Below are positions 44,014 through 57,015 of a stretch of DNA of 64,000 bases, one piece after another. The position numbers and the translations under genes were made by a program. Source of the DNA: Oikopleura dioica (taxonomy: Eukaryota; Chordata; Appendicularia; Copelata; Oikopleuridae); contig OU015567.1 of assembly GCA_907165135.1 (NCBI GenBank), positions 1,183,001-1,247,000 of the forward strand, given 5' to 3'. Numbering within the stretch: position 1 is the stretch's first letter; every line of letters begins with the position of its first letter. The notes beneath the pieces are model-generated. The model was given only the letters and a program-made list of their open reading frames with translations. It did not search any database and was not told the DNA's origin.

Positions 44014-46274
44014 ATGGCGATCTTCAAGATCAACTGCTTTAACAAAAAAATGGTCGTCAAAAACCGATCCTCAAATTCAAACTCAAACTCGGATCTTTCA
44101 CTCGCAGACAAGTGTATTCAAGAAGCTGAGGAAAAAGAAAGATCCCAGAGATTCTCGAAACTCGATGAAAATGATGAAACGAAAATCGAGGGATCAGCTT
44201 GCAGACAAGATGAAGACGATGTACCAAAATGGGTCAATGAACCAATCAGATTTCCTCCGACCCTAACCACCGACAGTTTTGACAACCATGAGCTTCTGGA
44301 ATCTCCCAACCTTCGGCTTCGAAAACCTGCAGCTATCAAACGATCTGGCACCGCGGAAACAGAAGCAGAATCTAACTGCGATTTCAAGGATCACTCCAAA
44401 TGCAAAAGAAAACCCATTGGCAAACAGCTTGTAGGTCAGGTTACTAATATTCAAACATACGGTTTTATAACCCGATTCCGTTGTGTTAGCTAAACATATG
44501 CTTAATTAAGTAACTGAGTTAAGTTCTGACAAAGATGTTAATATTTTATCTTGTATATTTATGCATTGGCGCTCTTGCTTTTAGTCACATGGAGTCTGAC
44601 GCAGAAACTAAACGGTAATTACAGACATGACAGTAACTGCGACACAATAACCTAAATAACACGAAAATAAGGTGCAATAAGGCAGTGACAAACGTAGCCA
44701 GCAGTAAAAACGACTTCACTACAAAGGTAAACGGAAAAAATTAACAAGTCTTCATGATGACTGATTTTAGTATTTCTACATATTTGGGCTGAATTTAAAA
44801 TTCTGCCGAGCCATCGACGAGTTTGTCGAAGGCCGCAGCGACGAATATTTGGACGCGAATCAGAAGATGATGAGCTTTTTCTTTACTTGGAGAGCGTCAA
44901 GTAGGGGTCGATTTGATTCTATAAAGGACCATTGATTGATTCTAGATTGCTCAAGGGAAATGGAAAAGCCGATTTGGGAGGCGGTCCAGGCGGAACCAAA
45001 AGAGCTTATTGATCAGGAATTGAGTCGAAAATCGTCTAAAAAACCAAATTTTCAGATAAAGGCGATTTAAACTTGAGGCTCAAGTCTTGAGCAAATAAAA
45101 ACTCATCAAACAGTACGTCACGACTTGGAGAAACATTTCCCAACTGAAGCTCGCTGAAAATTTCGACCACGAAATTCTGATTGTTTCTGGAAGAACTATG
45201 CGAAGAGTGATTCAAAGAACTGCCCAATTCGGGATCAATAATTTTCTCGCTCTGAAGACGGATTGTACTGATAACTGGAATTTCCACAACTCATTTTTCT
45301 TCGCTGGTACAGTTGCAACTACGATTGGTTATGGAAGCATCACGCCAAAAACTGAAGGGAACGGCTTTCATTTCTAAGAAAGAGGAATAATTTTCGCAAT
45401 TTTTAAGCCTCGAAAAAGAAGGAAAAGCATTTTGCATCGTCTTCACCATGATCGGCATCCCCTTTTTCGCCTTCATGGTTAATCGAATATCCGACTTGAT
45501 CATGGAAAGCTTAAAATTTCTGAAACGAACATTGAACTTTGGCAAATTCGTCCTTCATTTGACTTACATCGGGGTCGGTTTCGTCGCTTTGATTTTCATA
45601 CCTGCCAGAATTTTTATGAAAATCGAGGGATGGTCTGCTCTTGAAGCGGTTTATTTTATCATTGTTTCGCTGACAACGATTGGTTTTGGCGATTATTCGC
45701 CGCGAATGGACCCGCCAAAGGAACAAGGTGAGAAAGGTGGTTGAAATCAAGGAAGACTAACCCCTCTTCAGCGTATTCGAAACACAACGAAACCGCCTGC
45801 CTTTTCGAGCTGATCAATCCGATTCCCTCTCGAAATGTGAATGTAGAAACAGGGCTGACGACAAGCTGTGACAAGGACAAATGGAGCGATTCCCTTCAAA
45901 AATCGTATAATATTTACCGAGTCGCAGTTTTTCTCTGGATTTTGATCGGGCTTTCTTGGATTGGTGGTGTGGTTAACATAATTACAAATTTCTTCCATAC
46001 TGGAATGAATGATATGAAGTTAGACAAATTCTAAGACGAAAAATTCATCATTTCTAGGGCTCCAAAACTGCATCTAAAACGCACGTTTATTTCGGATTGC
46101 TTTGTGAAATACTGCATTCCCGCGAACTACAAGCATTTATGCTCAAAAGAGCAGCTCAAATGGACAACTTATGCGACCCCAGCGCCAAACTCACCTGGTG
46201 CTTCGAGAAAAAGAAACACGAAAACAATGCTGATGGTCGATTATGATGGGACAGATAATTCTTATCATAGGTAA
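44014..46274 (+). CDS. Two-pore-domain (K2P) potassium channel
   Basis: Background K+ leak channel. A Ser/Asn-rich cytoplasmic N-terminus (from ATG 44014) ends ..GKQLVGQ. A phase-0 intron leads to M1 ([20 protein letters not shown]). Exons near 44820-45050 probably form the extracellular cap, followed by [20 protein letters not shown]. Pore 1 is [20 protein letters not shown], then M2 ([17 protein letters not shown]), M3 ([18 protein letters not shown]), pore 2 ([20 protein letters not shown]) and M4 ([20 protein letters not shown]). The C-terminal exon ends DNSYHR at the stop 46272-46274. Both filters are intact (GYG, GFG). The P2-M4 loop is unusually long, with two Cys. The intron after pore 1 (45359-45407, 49 bp) has GA-AG borders and no GT is available. 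The exon joins in the cap are not fully resolved. Closest to TWIK/TASK-type channels; subtype uncertain. Confidence 0.88.
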
Positions 46275-46918
46275 GCTCCTTTCTGTGAGAATTATTTATT
46301 ACGCCGAAGTTTAGCTGCTCAAACTGACCAATTTTCTTGAAGAAAAACAAAAGAAAATCACTTTTAAGAAAATCTTCCATGTTTATAAAATATACGAAAG
46401 AAATTTGAATAAAATATATCCGAAAAACAACTCGGAATAACCAGGAGACAAAGTGGTATCATCTTCTAGCTTCTCAAATTTTTCAAGCTCCAAGAAAAGC
46501 GACAACGTTGAGGAGACAACTGTGCTATCGCGGTTTAACTTGGTGGCGCAAGGAGGAAAACACTGCGGTCGGCGGCGACGGAAATTTCATTAATTCAGAA
46601 TTTCAAGTTTTTGTTTTTTCTTGCTTGTTGTTGTTCGTGCCGTGTTCACGAAAATAATAAAAAACGCAAGTTTATCGGAAATTTCGTTTTTCAAAAAACA
46701 AATTCATTTTTACGAAAAGGGAAAAAACAAGAAGAAACGCGATTTGCTTATTTTTCATTTTTGAATTTTTGGTTTGGTGAGTCGCATTTTATTTTATTAT
46801 TGACAAGCATTATAAAAAAACTTAAAAATGTACATGAGGTTTTGAAAAAGAAAGGATGTTTCACAATATTTAAGCTTGAAGAAAGAAAAGAGATCCGATT
46901 CGCGAATTCTGGCAGATT

Positions 46919-49900
46919 TCAAACGAGTGTTTCGCGAATTTGCTTCAGTTCTACTTTTGAGTCCATCTTTGTTATCGGTTTCTGCGGCTTTTTGAGCGGC
47001 TTCAAACTCGACTCGGAAGCGCCCATGGAGCTGACGGCTGAATCGGAGTCTGGTAGACTGGAATCCGAGTCGAATTGGCTCGATTCGTATTTGGCGAGTT
47101 TTTGAGGATTGGATAAGGAAAGGTCGACTTTTCGAAGCTCAAAAATGTTTTCGTTAAAAAATTTATGGAAAAGCCGGGAGCGGCTTTAAATCTTAAATTT
47201 TGAAAAAAGAAAAATTTCGAGCTGATTCCTGATTCACTGAAATTGCCGCCATCGCTTGACTGGGATTTTGTCGATTGGACTTCCAAGTGCTCCATTTTCT
47301 GGGAAGCGTGTTTGGAGTTATGCGCGTAAGCAAGGATCTGTTCCTCGAGCTCCTCGACGCTTCCGCTCGCGCTTTGTATCGCTAGCTTCTCAAGCATAAG
47401 TTTTCGAGTCAAAATGCAAGAGTCCAGTTGCTCCACTTCCAGCGACAGCATGTCGGATTCCGCCGCCAGCCTGAAATTTAACAGTCAATTTTCGATTTTA
47501 AAATGAAAATGATGAAAAAATTTCGAAGCTTTTGAAATTTAATCCGACTTTTCAAAAACTAATCCTTCCAAAATTTTTGAAAATTACCTGAGATTGACAA
47601 ATAAATGAGCCTCAATTTTCGTCTGAATAATCCTCGACCGCTCGATTTGCTCCTGAGTCAGCTCAATTTCCTTCGGCAGCCCCTTTCTCTTCTCCGAGGA
47701 AATGCTCGAATTGAGACCTGCTTCGACATGTTTTACGCTGGAAATTCGCTCGTCAATCAGGCCAACTTGTTCTGTTAGATCGTCGAGCTCGTCTTGCATC
47801 GAAATGATTTGAAGGGCGTGTTCGATGGCGGCGATTTCGGAGGAAACGGAGGACTCGAGAGAGGTGAGTTTGTCGAGTTTTTCTTGGAAGGCGACGCACT
47901 CTCCGAGGACTCCGCGACGGGCGATTTCTGAAAGAGAAGATAAATAACAGTTTTGGGCGTTTTATTGGGCACAAGTTTTTTGGGCATTTTCTTGATTTTC
48001 AAATTTTTTTTGACTCAAATTTTGGGGACTTGTCAGGAGCCCACAAAAAACCCCGACAAATTTTACGCGGAAATTTTTGACCAATCAGAAGCCTTGATTC
48101 GGCCAACCGGCCAATCAGCAGTCGAGAAGCCGTCCACGCAAAGATTTTTCGAGATTTTTGTCCATTCGTGACATCACCCGAAATTTTTGACATTTTTTTT
48201 AGAAAATTCTAGTTTCCAAATTTTCGACTTCGAAAAGCGCTAGAATATGATTTTTTCTTGCTATTTGCTAACAAATGCAATTAACAACAGTCGCCACCAC
48301 AAAAGGAAAGGGCCAAGGAACTGAGGACTTTCTTTGGCCTTCTTTTCTAGAGCAATGCGGATGGATTGATGTGGCGGCGCTCCATTGAGTCGCCAGAAAG
48401 TCGCTCTTGTTATCAAATTGCTTTTGGGAAAATAATTTTGCGGTCTTTACTTTTCTGATTAGAAAGCAGCCAGCGATCGTGAAAGACACTTACTATTATC
48501 GGGTAAAACCAATTTTTGGAACTAATTTTTATGGAAAGGGTTTTTATTGGCCGGTAGGCCAAATACAGCAATCTTATTGGGAATCCAAAAATACACTTCC
48601 AAAAATTGGTTTAGTCCCTATTATCGTCATTTTGATACCGATAGCAATAGAAAACCTAGAATCGCCGCTTGTATAAAATCAAACAATGGGAAAAAAGCCT
48701 GAGTCAGGGCCTGAATTAATCGAATCTTTATAAGTCGAAAATGGAAAGACTATTTTAGTCCAAAATATTGCGCATTTCCCAATCCACTTTGAATTTGTCA
48801 ATCCTGCCCAGAGACTTGCGCTTATCCCTGGTCACCACAATATACAAGTGCCTGTCGGGACGTGGCTTCGCAAGAAAGAAAAATACTGTAAGATTACCTT
48901 CTTGATTCGCTTCTTCTTCATCCGAGTTCGACGAGCTTGAGGACGAGCCAGACGAACCAGTTGTCGAATTTGATGCTCCGGAAAAATCGGCGCTGGAGCC
49001 AAAAGTGTCGGAAGAAGTTGTCGTTGTTGTTGTTGAACCAGATGTGGCGGCGGAGGATTCCAGGAGGGCGATAACAGGGCCGTCGATAAAGGTTTCCTAG
49101 AAGAATTTGAAGAATAACTTTCATGAAAATCAATTTTTCTCAAAAAAAATCTTTTTTTTTTGACCAATCAAATAACTTTTAAAATGCCTTTGGCGAATAA
49201 GAAAGCTCGATTTAAAAATTTTTAATTTAAAAAAAACATTGAGAAAATCCGAGTTTCTTATTGGATAAGTGCCTCTCTCGGGCATTTTTATTGGGGGAAA
49301 ATAAACAGAGAAAATTCAGATATTCAGGCTATTTTTTGAAATAATCTTTGCTTTTTGAAGCTGATTTTTTGGCAAATGTTTCGGTTTAACATTTTGAAAG
49401 AATCGCAGTTTCTAAACGACATTTCAGTTGTCGCATCTGGAAATGCGTGAGGGAAGCTAAGGCGCTGTACTGAATATTCTTCTTGTTTGAAATGATGCGC
49501 TCACTTTGTCTTCCCGTGGACTTTCCTGATAATTTAACGGAAAAGCTCTCTTTTAGAAATTGAAAAGAAGGTTAATCCTTCAATTTTTTATAAAGTACTC
49601 TAAAATCTTATCAGTCGAATTTGGCTGGATATTACGCGAGTCGAGATCAAATTTTAAAAATCGTGCGGTTTTAACCCCTAGACATCGGTCATCGTAACGT
49701 GGCTTCGCGTGCAATTATCGGCAAGCTGAGGCTCTAATGCTGAATTTTAATTCATTCTCAGTTGAAATTGAAATTTGTGGAAATGGTTATTTCTGCTTAT
49801 TAAGATTTTATCTGTAAAATGATGATCAATTACCAACGAGGTTAAATTTCGTAGATTTCTCAAAAAAATTGACACTTTCAAAGGGATACCCTTAAATTTG

Positions 49901-51505
49901 AATATCCCCTAAAGGTCAGGGTCGATAACCTGTGTGGAAACCTGACTCAGGGTTCTGAAAAACCTTTAGTTAAAAGCTGCTTGAAAATTTCAAAAGGCCA
50001 TTTTTAGAGAAATGCGCAGCTTTTCGACTGAAGATTTTTAAGGACCCTGAGTCAGGTTTCTACGCAGGTAACCGAAGCCAAATAAGGGTGTATCACAACT
50101 AAATTCAGTCAATTTCGAGCTGATTGAGCTTTTATTTATCCAAAATAATCGCAAATTGTGAATAAAATGACCCGCTGTTGCGCGCCTTAATTGCCCTAGA
50201 ATTGCATTATCTAAGCCTTGCCGATGTTTCAATATTGTCAAGATAACGTTGTGCCACGTTTCGAGTATCTCGCCGTTTGACGAATTATAGAATAGTCGCT
50301 TCTTGCGTTGCGACATTTCAAATAAATTGATGGCGATAAAAATAGAAGAGCGGACCAAGAGACGCTCGAGTACCGAAAAAAAGAGCGGAATTGAAAATAA
50401 TTAATAAAAAGAGTGTTTTTCTGTTTAAATTTGGCATCAATAAATAATCGAAAAAAACGAGAGTTATTTTGTGTTCGGCAAAACATGTCAAATGTGAAAG
50501 AGAACACGTGAATTCGGTGTTAACAGGAGATCATTAGTGTTCATCGGATTTGTACACCGTCATTTCAAAATAGAAAATTTCATGAAGAAGGGGTGCCTTC
50601 AAAGGGCCTTTTCAGTTTTTTAATGAAAGCCCTTGATCCAGTGAAAAAAATGGTTCTCACCTTGGCTCCGATGAAATTTGGGCGCTTTCGACGGGTATTC
50701 TTCCGAAGACTCTTGCTCGGCTGATTGTGGCGGAAAGAGATTGAAGAGTTCTTCTTGAGATAAAACTTGACGAACGGCTGCTCGGCTTTCCACGATTTCC
50801 AGACTTAACGAAAAATATCAAAAAATATCCTTCATTAGCACATACCATAAAAAGTCGAAAAAATGGATTTTTATACATTTTAAAAAAAATTTCAATTACT
50901 GGAAAAAATATGTAACGATAACTAATCTCTGTATGGGCAGATCCGTTTTTTTTATCATGATACAACAAGTTTGACTTTCGAGAAGACACTATCCATTTTT
51001 CGTATTTACGAATTTTTAATAAAAGAGAGACACTCAAATTTTTATTTTGAGAAAAGACAACTGAAAAATCGATAAGGCTCGTTTTTTCAAGTCCTGCTGA
51101 GTAGGAGCTCGAGTGGCTAGCTTGTCAACGTTCAATTCTCAGCATTTTCGTCGTGGCTCATCATAATTTTTTTCGTGAATAAAAATACGCGGCGGTGCAT
51201 TTTGGATTTATCGGTTTTAACGCCGCGCAACACGAATCCAACACCGTGAATCTTTCGTGGAAAGCGGCGATATGCATTTTTGAACAAACCTTTGAGCAGT
51301 TTTGTCCTCGGCGGGAGGGGGCGTTCGATGCCGCGCCAGGACTCGACGATGACATAATTTCTGTTATCGAGAGTTGCTCCCGACGCGTTATACTCGCAGC
51401 TGTCCATCGCCAGCGCGCCGATAACTTCGTTTACCGTTGTTCGCATCGTCAAATTCCGGATCTGCTTTTCTTCTTTCCCGAACCACACGGTTACGTCTCC
51501 CAGCT
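46919..51505 (-). CDS. RASSF9/10-like Ras-association domain protein
   Basis: N-terminal-RA-type RASSF protein, related to RASSF7-10, which bind small GTPases or scaffolds. RA exon 1 (51290-51503) reads VWFGKEEKQIRNLTMRTTVN and NYVIVESWRGIERPLPPRTK. Exon 2 (50661-50803) joins in phase as VWKSWKAEQPFVKFYLKK, matching the LRLW..EEQENVRFVLV block of RASSF10. A Thr/Ser-rich acidic exon follows (about 48897-49097). Then come coiled-coil exons (DELDDLTEQVGLIDERISSV; MLSLEVEQLDSCILTRKLML). The last exon is Ser/Asp-rich (FDSDSSLPDSDSAVSSMG) and ends ETLV, a class I PDZ ligand pattern; its stop is at 46919-46921. No ATG precedes the RA exon locally. A candidate first exon is 54103-54228 (MEKVKKTREKLKDH..RRKPEV, GTGAGT donor, phase 0). 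Introns carry MITEs of three families. Confidence 0.82.
48032..48178. mobile_element. MITE family 1, copy G (RASSF intron)
   Basis: Ends GTCAGGAGCCCACAAAAAA and TTTTTGTCCATTCGTGACAT. The core GACCAATCAGAAGCCTTGAT..CCAATCAGCAGTCGAGAAGC is intact. Confidence 0.8.
48504..48614. mobile_element. MITE family 2, copy 2 (RASSF intron)
   Basis: Ends AAACCAATTTTTGGAACTAA and ACTTCCAAAAATTGGTTTAG. The interior ATTGGCCGGTAGGCCAAATA is shared with the other copies. Confidence 0.85.
49918..50075. repeat. Family 3 repeat, 49.9-kb copy
   Basis: Opens AACCTGTGTGGAAACCTGAC..CAGGGTTCTGAA and closes GGACCCTGAGTCAGGTTTCT, giving an inverted structure of about 160 bp with an AAGCTGC..GCAGCTT inner hairpin. Confidence 0.7.
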
Positions 51506-54102
51506 TAATTAAGGCGGTTAGCGTTTAGTTCACTTCAAGCATCAAGAAAATTTCAAGAGCTTCGTCTTGATTTTAAGGGGGTAGAAACAGCTTTTTTCCG
51601 AAAACGGCGATTTTTGACCGGCGCTACAGACAAGAGAATCTTACATTTTCAAATTTTCTCTTTAGGTTTAGATAGATACATCTTAGATCTAAGAACATCT
51701 CTCTCGAAATTTGTTTTAGTCATCAAATTTTTGAGTAAGCGGGCTCAGAAGCAGCTCATCTCTCCGAAATTCTCGATATTCGCAAATTTTTAAACACGTT
51801 TATCTCGAGTCCCCTGATAATTAAACAAATTTCATTCACATTTTTGTGAAGCTTAACCCTTTTTCTAGGAACATTTATGAGGAAATTTCGTGAACATAAA
51901 TAAATCTTATGTTTTCTTTTATGTTGCTGCAGTCCAAGATAGAGAAAGCTGTATCTACCCCCTTAAAGCTAGAAAAACATGATCATAAAAATCAGTTTTA
52001 ATTTCAAATTGGAAAAAAAATATAAAAAAATAAAATGAAGAAACAAGCTTTAAGGGTGTAGTAGTCGATTAAGCCAATTTCGCTGAAGATACCCTTAATC
52101 CTAGTTTTTCTGATAAAACTCGATTTTTAACAGAGTGACACCCTTATTTCTTTTTTTTCTCAAGCCACCCTTAACCCTAACCTGATGACACCCTTAACCA
52201 AATTCAAAATCTTTGCAGAAGAGGTCTGAATTTGAACATTGTCATTTTTCGACTCTAAAAAGCCGTGGGAACACATTTTGGAAACAAGCGCGTAAAACCG
52301 GCGGTGTAAGACTTTGAGGCAGCGGGCGGCGAATTTTAAAATTGTGCGGGAGATTATGACGGGATTGAGGTCACTTTTTGTAAAGTAAACGAGAAAGGTG
52401 GGAAAGTCGGTAATACAAGTCGCGATTTGCAAAACGTGATGGATTACGGTGAAAATTGAAGTTAGGATTTGACGGTCGAATTTAAGGGTATCGAGAAGGA
52501 TTTTTCTTTGTCGCGAAAATTCTGAGTTTTATGGGCTTATATACCCTTACGAGTAAAATCCGGCTTTTACGGAAATTTTTGAGGGAAAAAAAATCGTGTG
52601 GGGGTCCCTTAAGTATTATTTGATAATAAAGCTGAGTAAGCCCAGAAACGAAAACATTAACTTGCTTCGGGATGATTTGGAAGGTCCCTTAAAATAGCGG
52701 GGCTGAGTAAACAACAGGCATAAAACAACATTCCAGGCCCGTTTTTTTCATTCCCAAGCAAAGGACGCTAATCCCTTCGCAAAGTTTAGACCTCCAGCTC
52801 TCCTATTTGGATAAACAAATCAATGTTCACGGCGCCGCAAATCGCGATATCGCCATGTCCATCTGCCTTCCGTTCACCAAATTAATTTTTAATTCGCTCT
52901 TGAATCAAGAACCTCGATGGCCTAAAAATTGATAAACAAATAAAGTCGGAATTCCGCATTTTTCATTCGAAATCGTGAATATTCCCCTTTTTTTTCTTCC
53001 CGCGAAATACAGTTAAATAAAGTAAGCCCTCAAAAAACAGCGTCAAACCACATTGAAGTGGCTCGACCCAGCCTTGTCAAAATTTTACGAAAGTCTTGGC
53101 GGCAGCTACGAAAGCTAACCCAACAGGGCTTACGCTAAGCCCCTGTGTAAACTCTATCCCTTCATTTTTTACTCGGCATTTTCCAATTCAACGCTTCTAT
53201 GCGAAATTCTCGAAGAATTCGAGGGCTGGGGATAAATCCTTAGAAGGAAACCTTATTATTTTCAAAGAAGGAGATTACGCAGAAATTTTAGACAGTTTAT
53301 TTTGCACAGGATTTTAAGGGTATCAACAATGAAAACTTAAAATTGAAATCTTCTTAAAAATTGTTTATTTTTAAAGGCAATATCAAATTTTTCAAATAAG
53401 AATTCAAGCTACAAAAATTTTACTCAAAAATATCACCTGGGAAGCCCTTAAAAACCCTTCCGCTTATTCTAATTTTCAATTTTCCGCAAATTAGCGCATC
53501 AAAAAGCTCCCCTAAAGTTCGCCATTTCGCCTGGCCTATATCACCCGCCTTGCCTAAATATTGCATCATTTGAAAAGAAAACCCAAGGGCCCTTGAACGC
53601 CCAATCATCGCGCTGCGCGCAATTTGAAAATCAATGGCGCGCGAAATTTAGGGGCTTCGAATCCTGCTTTTTAGAACCTTCGCTTCTTTTACTTTTCGAG
53701 GCGATTATGTAATCTTGAATCTTGATAAAAATAAAGATCAAAAAGATGTCTTTTGAAGAGCTTTCCAAATTGAAAAATTAAGGGTATCAAAAGCCTTTTT
53801 CAAGACCTTCTGTTTTGCTCTGAAAATTCCCAATTAAAGTGTTTGATACCCTTAAATTCGCAAATTTCGTCTTATGAAATATTTAGGGACTTTTCTCATT
53901 TCCATTTTACCTTGTCAAAATCTGGTTTTCTTGAACATAAATATCCTTTCAAAAATATTTATTCGACTTTTACAAACAAGCTTTTCTCTATTTCGGAAAT
54001 GAAAAATTTCAAAAAACTCAAACATATAAAACAAGGTGTGAAAATCGTCCAAAACAAACAAACCCGAAAATTTGAAATAAGGGTCTCTCTCTTTTAACTC
54101 AC
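51506..54102. other. Noncoding stretch, 51.5-54.1 kb
   Basis: No convincing exon. TTAAGGGTGT-type fragments recur near 52049, 52138 and 52186. If the candidate RASSF first exon at 54.1-54.2 kb is right, this is its first intron. Confidence 0.4.
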
Positions 54103-54482
54103 CACTTCTGGTTTCCGACGAGTCGTTTTTCCAGGCCGAGGTCTTCTGCTTCCAGTCGTTTTCATGAAATCTCTCGGTTCTGGATCATGGTCTTTCAGCT
54201 TTTCTCGCGTCTTCTTTACTTTCTCCATCTCTTTCTTGGGGTTGGAAAAATTTGCTTTTAGAAATTTGAAATTCCGGGATTTTCGTGTTTTCAAAAAAAC
54301 TTTTGAGCGCGCGCTCGGGCGATGCGCGAAAGGGACGGAGAGCGCGGCCGCTAGGGGGTTTCGCGATCGGCGGACCCCTGTTTTTCAATGCGCGCGTAGA
54401 ATGAAGAACGCATCGGAAATGGGCGCTAGCGCGAGTTTTCTGGAGAGGATGACTTTTTTGGTCATTCCGTCACAAAAAAAGA

Positions 54483-54598
54483 GGGCTAAACCAATTTATG
54501 GAAGGGAATTTTCGGATTACCAATAAGATTGCTGTATTTGGCCTACCGGCCAATCACAACCTTTTCCATAAAAATCTGTTCCAAAAAACTCGTTCTAC
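54483..54598. mobile_element. MITE family 2, copy 3
   Basis: Starts GGCTAAACCAATTTATGGAA and contains ACCAATAAGATTGCTGTATT and GGCCTACCGGCCAATCA. The right end is degraded. Confidence 0.75.
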
Positions 54599-54609
54599 CC
54601 GAAAAAAGA

Positions 54610-54724
54610 GGGTTAAACTAATCTATGGAATTAATTTTATGGATCAACGTCTGATTGGCCGGCTGGCAAAATACAGCAATCTTATTGGTTATCCGAAAAT
54701 ACACTTTCATAAATTAGTTAACTC
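54610..54724. mobile_element. MITE family 2, copy 4
   Basis: Starts GGTTAAACTAATCTATGGAA and ends TTTCATAAATTAGTTAACTC, in opposite orientation to copy 3, from which it is separated by only about 10 bp. Confidence 0.75.
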
Positions 54725-55896
54725 CAAAAAGACGATAGTCTTAGGTTTGATTTCTGATAAATGGATTCACTTATGATAAAGATCATGTCCTTATTCATGT
54801 TTTGTCGTATCTTTGGCAAGGTACAAGCTTGAAATCAAGTTGAAATGTGAAAAGATGGAGGTTGATTCAATGAGATTATGCGAAGGCGACTCTCTGATGC
54901 GAATAAGAAACGCTCGATTATGCAGATGGGATGAGTTGAGAGAAGCAGCGCCAGAACAAGCGTGTCACCGACTCGCCACTTGTCATTCTAATTTTCAGGC
55001 GAGATATAATTTTTTAAACCACATATTTGAACTTGCACGCTTCTGGGTCTTCCAGTAGAGTTTCTCCTGGAATAAGTCTCGGCGGCATACTGGAGGATCA
55101 ATACAGGCCTCTTCCTTCCTGTTTCTTCAAAGAACTCTCGAGTCAGCGAGCATTTCCTGTTTTGACTCTTGAGATCAAATCGACTCAAAACAAGCCATGT
55201 GACCGAATAAGGCGAACCCTATTCACAAAATCAAGTGGTTCGAGCGATCTTCGAATTCAAATCTCGAATTTCAGAATTTTTATTTTCGATTCGAAAATTT
55301 CGAAGCCAGAAAATCTTAAAGTTTCAAGAGAATTTAGAATTTTAACAGTCTTATTTTCTGTTTTGAAGAAAAATTCAAGCTGGCTTTTTTGAGAAATTTT
55401 TTAATTAGCCAAGGTGCCAAATAATTTGGCGTGAGACCAGTTTCGCGTCTTTTGAAGTCGAAAAAAGTTAATCACTCGAAGAAAAAATTCCCTTTGTTGA
55501 AATGGCCCAACAAGGCTATTATTTTTCCTCCAGGAAGTTTTGTTGACACTTTGATAAATGTATTACCGCTCGGAAGGAGCATTTTTAATGAAGAATTTAA
55601 CAGATGAGAAGAGTTTCATTCGGACAACGAAAAAAGGATAAATTGAAAAACAATCACTGATTGACGGTTTCGTGTTAATTAAACTTTTGCTTATTTTTGC
55701 AGCAAATAGCTCCGCTATCTAAAAGCTGTTTCGTTTTCTGACGAGCGAAAAATCATTAATTTCATTCTTGAACCTCGACTGCAAGATTTCATGAAGACCC
55801 GGAGAAAGATTCAGTTAGTTTTGAAAATTTTGTCAAAGATGTCGACGATTTTTTCGTTTTAGTCAAAAAGTAGAGAATCAAATTTTTCGGATAAAT

Positions 55897-56010
55897 CGGA
55901 CTAAACCAATTTTTGGAAGTGAGTTTTTGGATTACCAATAAGATTGCTGTATTTAGCCTATCGGCCAATCAAAACCCTTTCCATAAGAATTTGTTCCAAA
56001 AATTGGTTCT
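55897..56010. mobile_element. MITE family 2, copy 5
   Basis: Ends GGACTAAACCAATTTTTGGA and TGTTCCAAAAATTGGTTCTT. The interior TACCAATAAGATTGCTGTAT is shared. Remnants of the GGCCAATCAG motif continue to about 56120. Confidence 0.85.
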
Positions 56011-56906
56011 TCCCGATAAATCGTTGAATTTTCGGCCGACAATTTTGAGTAAAATTTTCAAAGAATTTCGGCCAATCAGATTTCCGCATTCGGGGCGGTA
56101 GGCCAATCAGATTTTTTGTCGAGAATTTCTTTTTCAACTGTCTTTTTCGACTATATTCTTGACATATAATTTCTGATAATTATTTTTTTCATTTCTATTT
56201 TCAATGAAAATCACGATACATGAAATAGATCAAGTGTTAGTTTTGACGAATTGACCAGTCAATTTGGAATCATCATATTGTAAATTCACTGGAAACATGA
56301 TTTTAAGTTCGCTATAATAGCAAAGTGGCAATTAAAACTCATGATTTTGGATTACTTTGTGAATTGTAGGGTCGAAAACGGAAAGAATTACAGTAAAAGA
56401 GGACTGCAGCCTGAACTCTTCAGATTACAAAAGGGGAACAAAGTCGTTTAGCTGCAGAACAAAGTGGCGCAAATAGGAGAAGTTACGTCTAAATTGTACT
56501 CGGCACGTCCGGAAGCGACATTTTCGAGATGCCATTTAAAACGCATTTATCGCCGTGTTTGGCAACAAACAGTCTCCCGCACCCTCGAAATCTTCCATTA
56601 TCCGCCGAACGGCCGCTCGCTCAGGCACTTTTAATTATGTCACTCTTCCGATTATCTAAAGAGGAAGCTGCTATTTTGGTACTCAAACCATGATAAACGA
56701 GATTTTTAACCTTGGGCAGCAGAGTTCGAATTCAATTAGCGACAGTATTTCACTTTTTTACCCACAGCTAGAAGAAGGCCTTCTTACTCTTGGTCTAGGT
56801 AAATCGGACCGAAAAAAGGCCTTACGGCCCGGAGGGCCGAAGATCATTCTGTAAAATATCGACCCTAAGGAGCTGAAATTCATTTCTATTCATCAAGATA
56901 GGTTAA

Positions 56907-57015
56907 CCTGTTGCGGAGAAGTAGGCGTAAATTTGCCTTCCGCCCAATAAAAATGCCGTATTTCAAGCCTCGGGGCGTGCCGTACCAGCAAAATTGGTAC
57001 GCACTCGGCAACAGG
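56907..57015. mobile_element. TTAA-flanked (piggyBac-like) MITE, copy 3
   Basis: 109 bp, ends CCTGTTGCGGAG and CTCGGCAACAGG, TTAA at 56903-56906 and 57016-57019. Confidence 0.8.

Noticed and set aside
52160-52432. 90-codon minus-strand ORF
   Set aside because: No domain, surrounded by TTAAGGGTGT repeat fragments; not linked to the RASSF exons.
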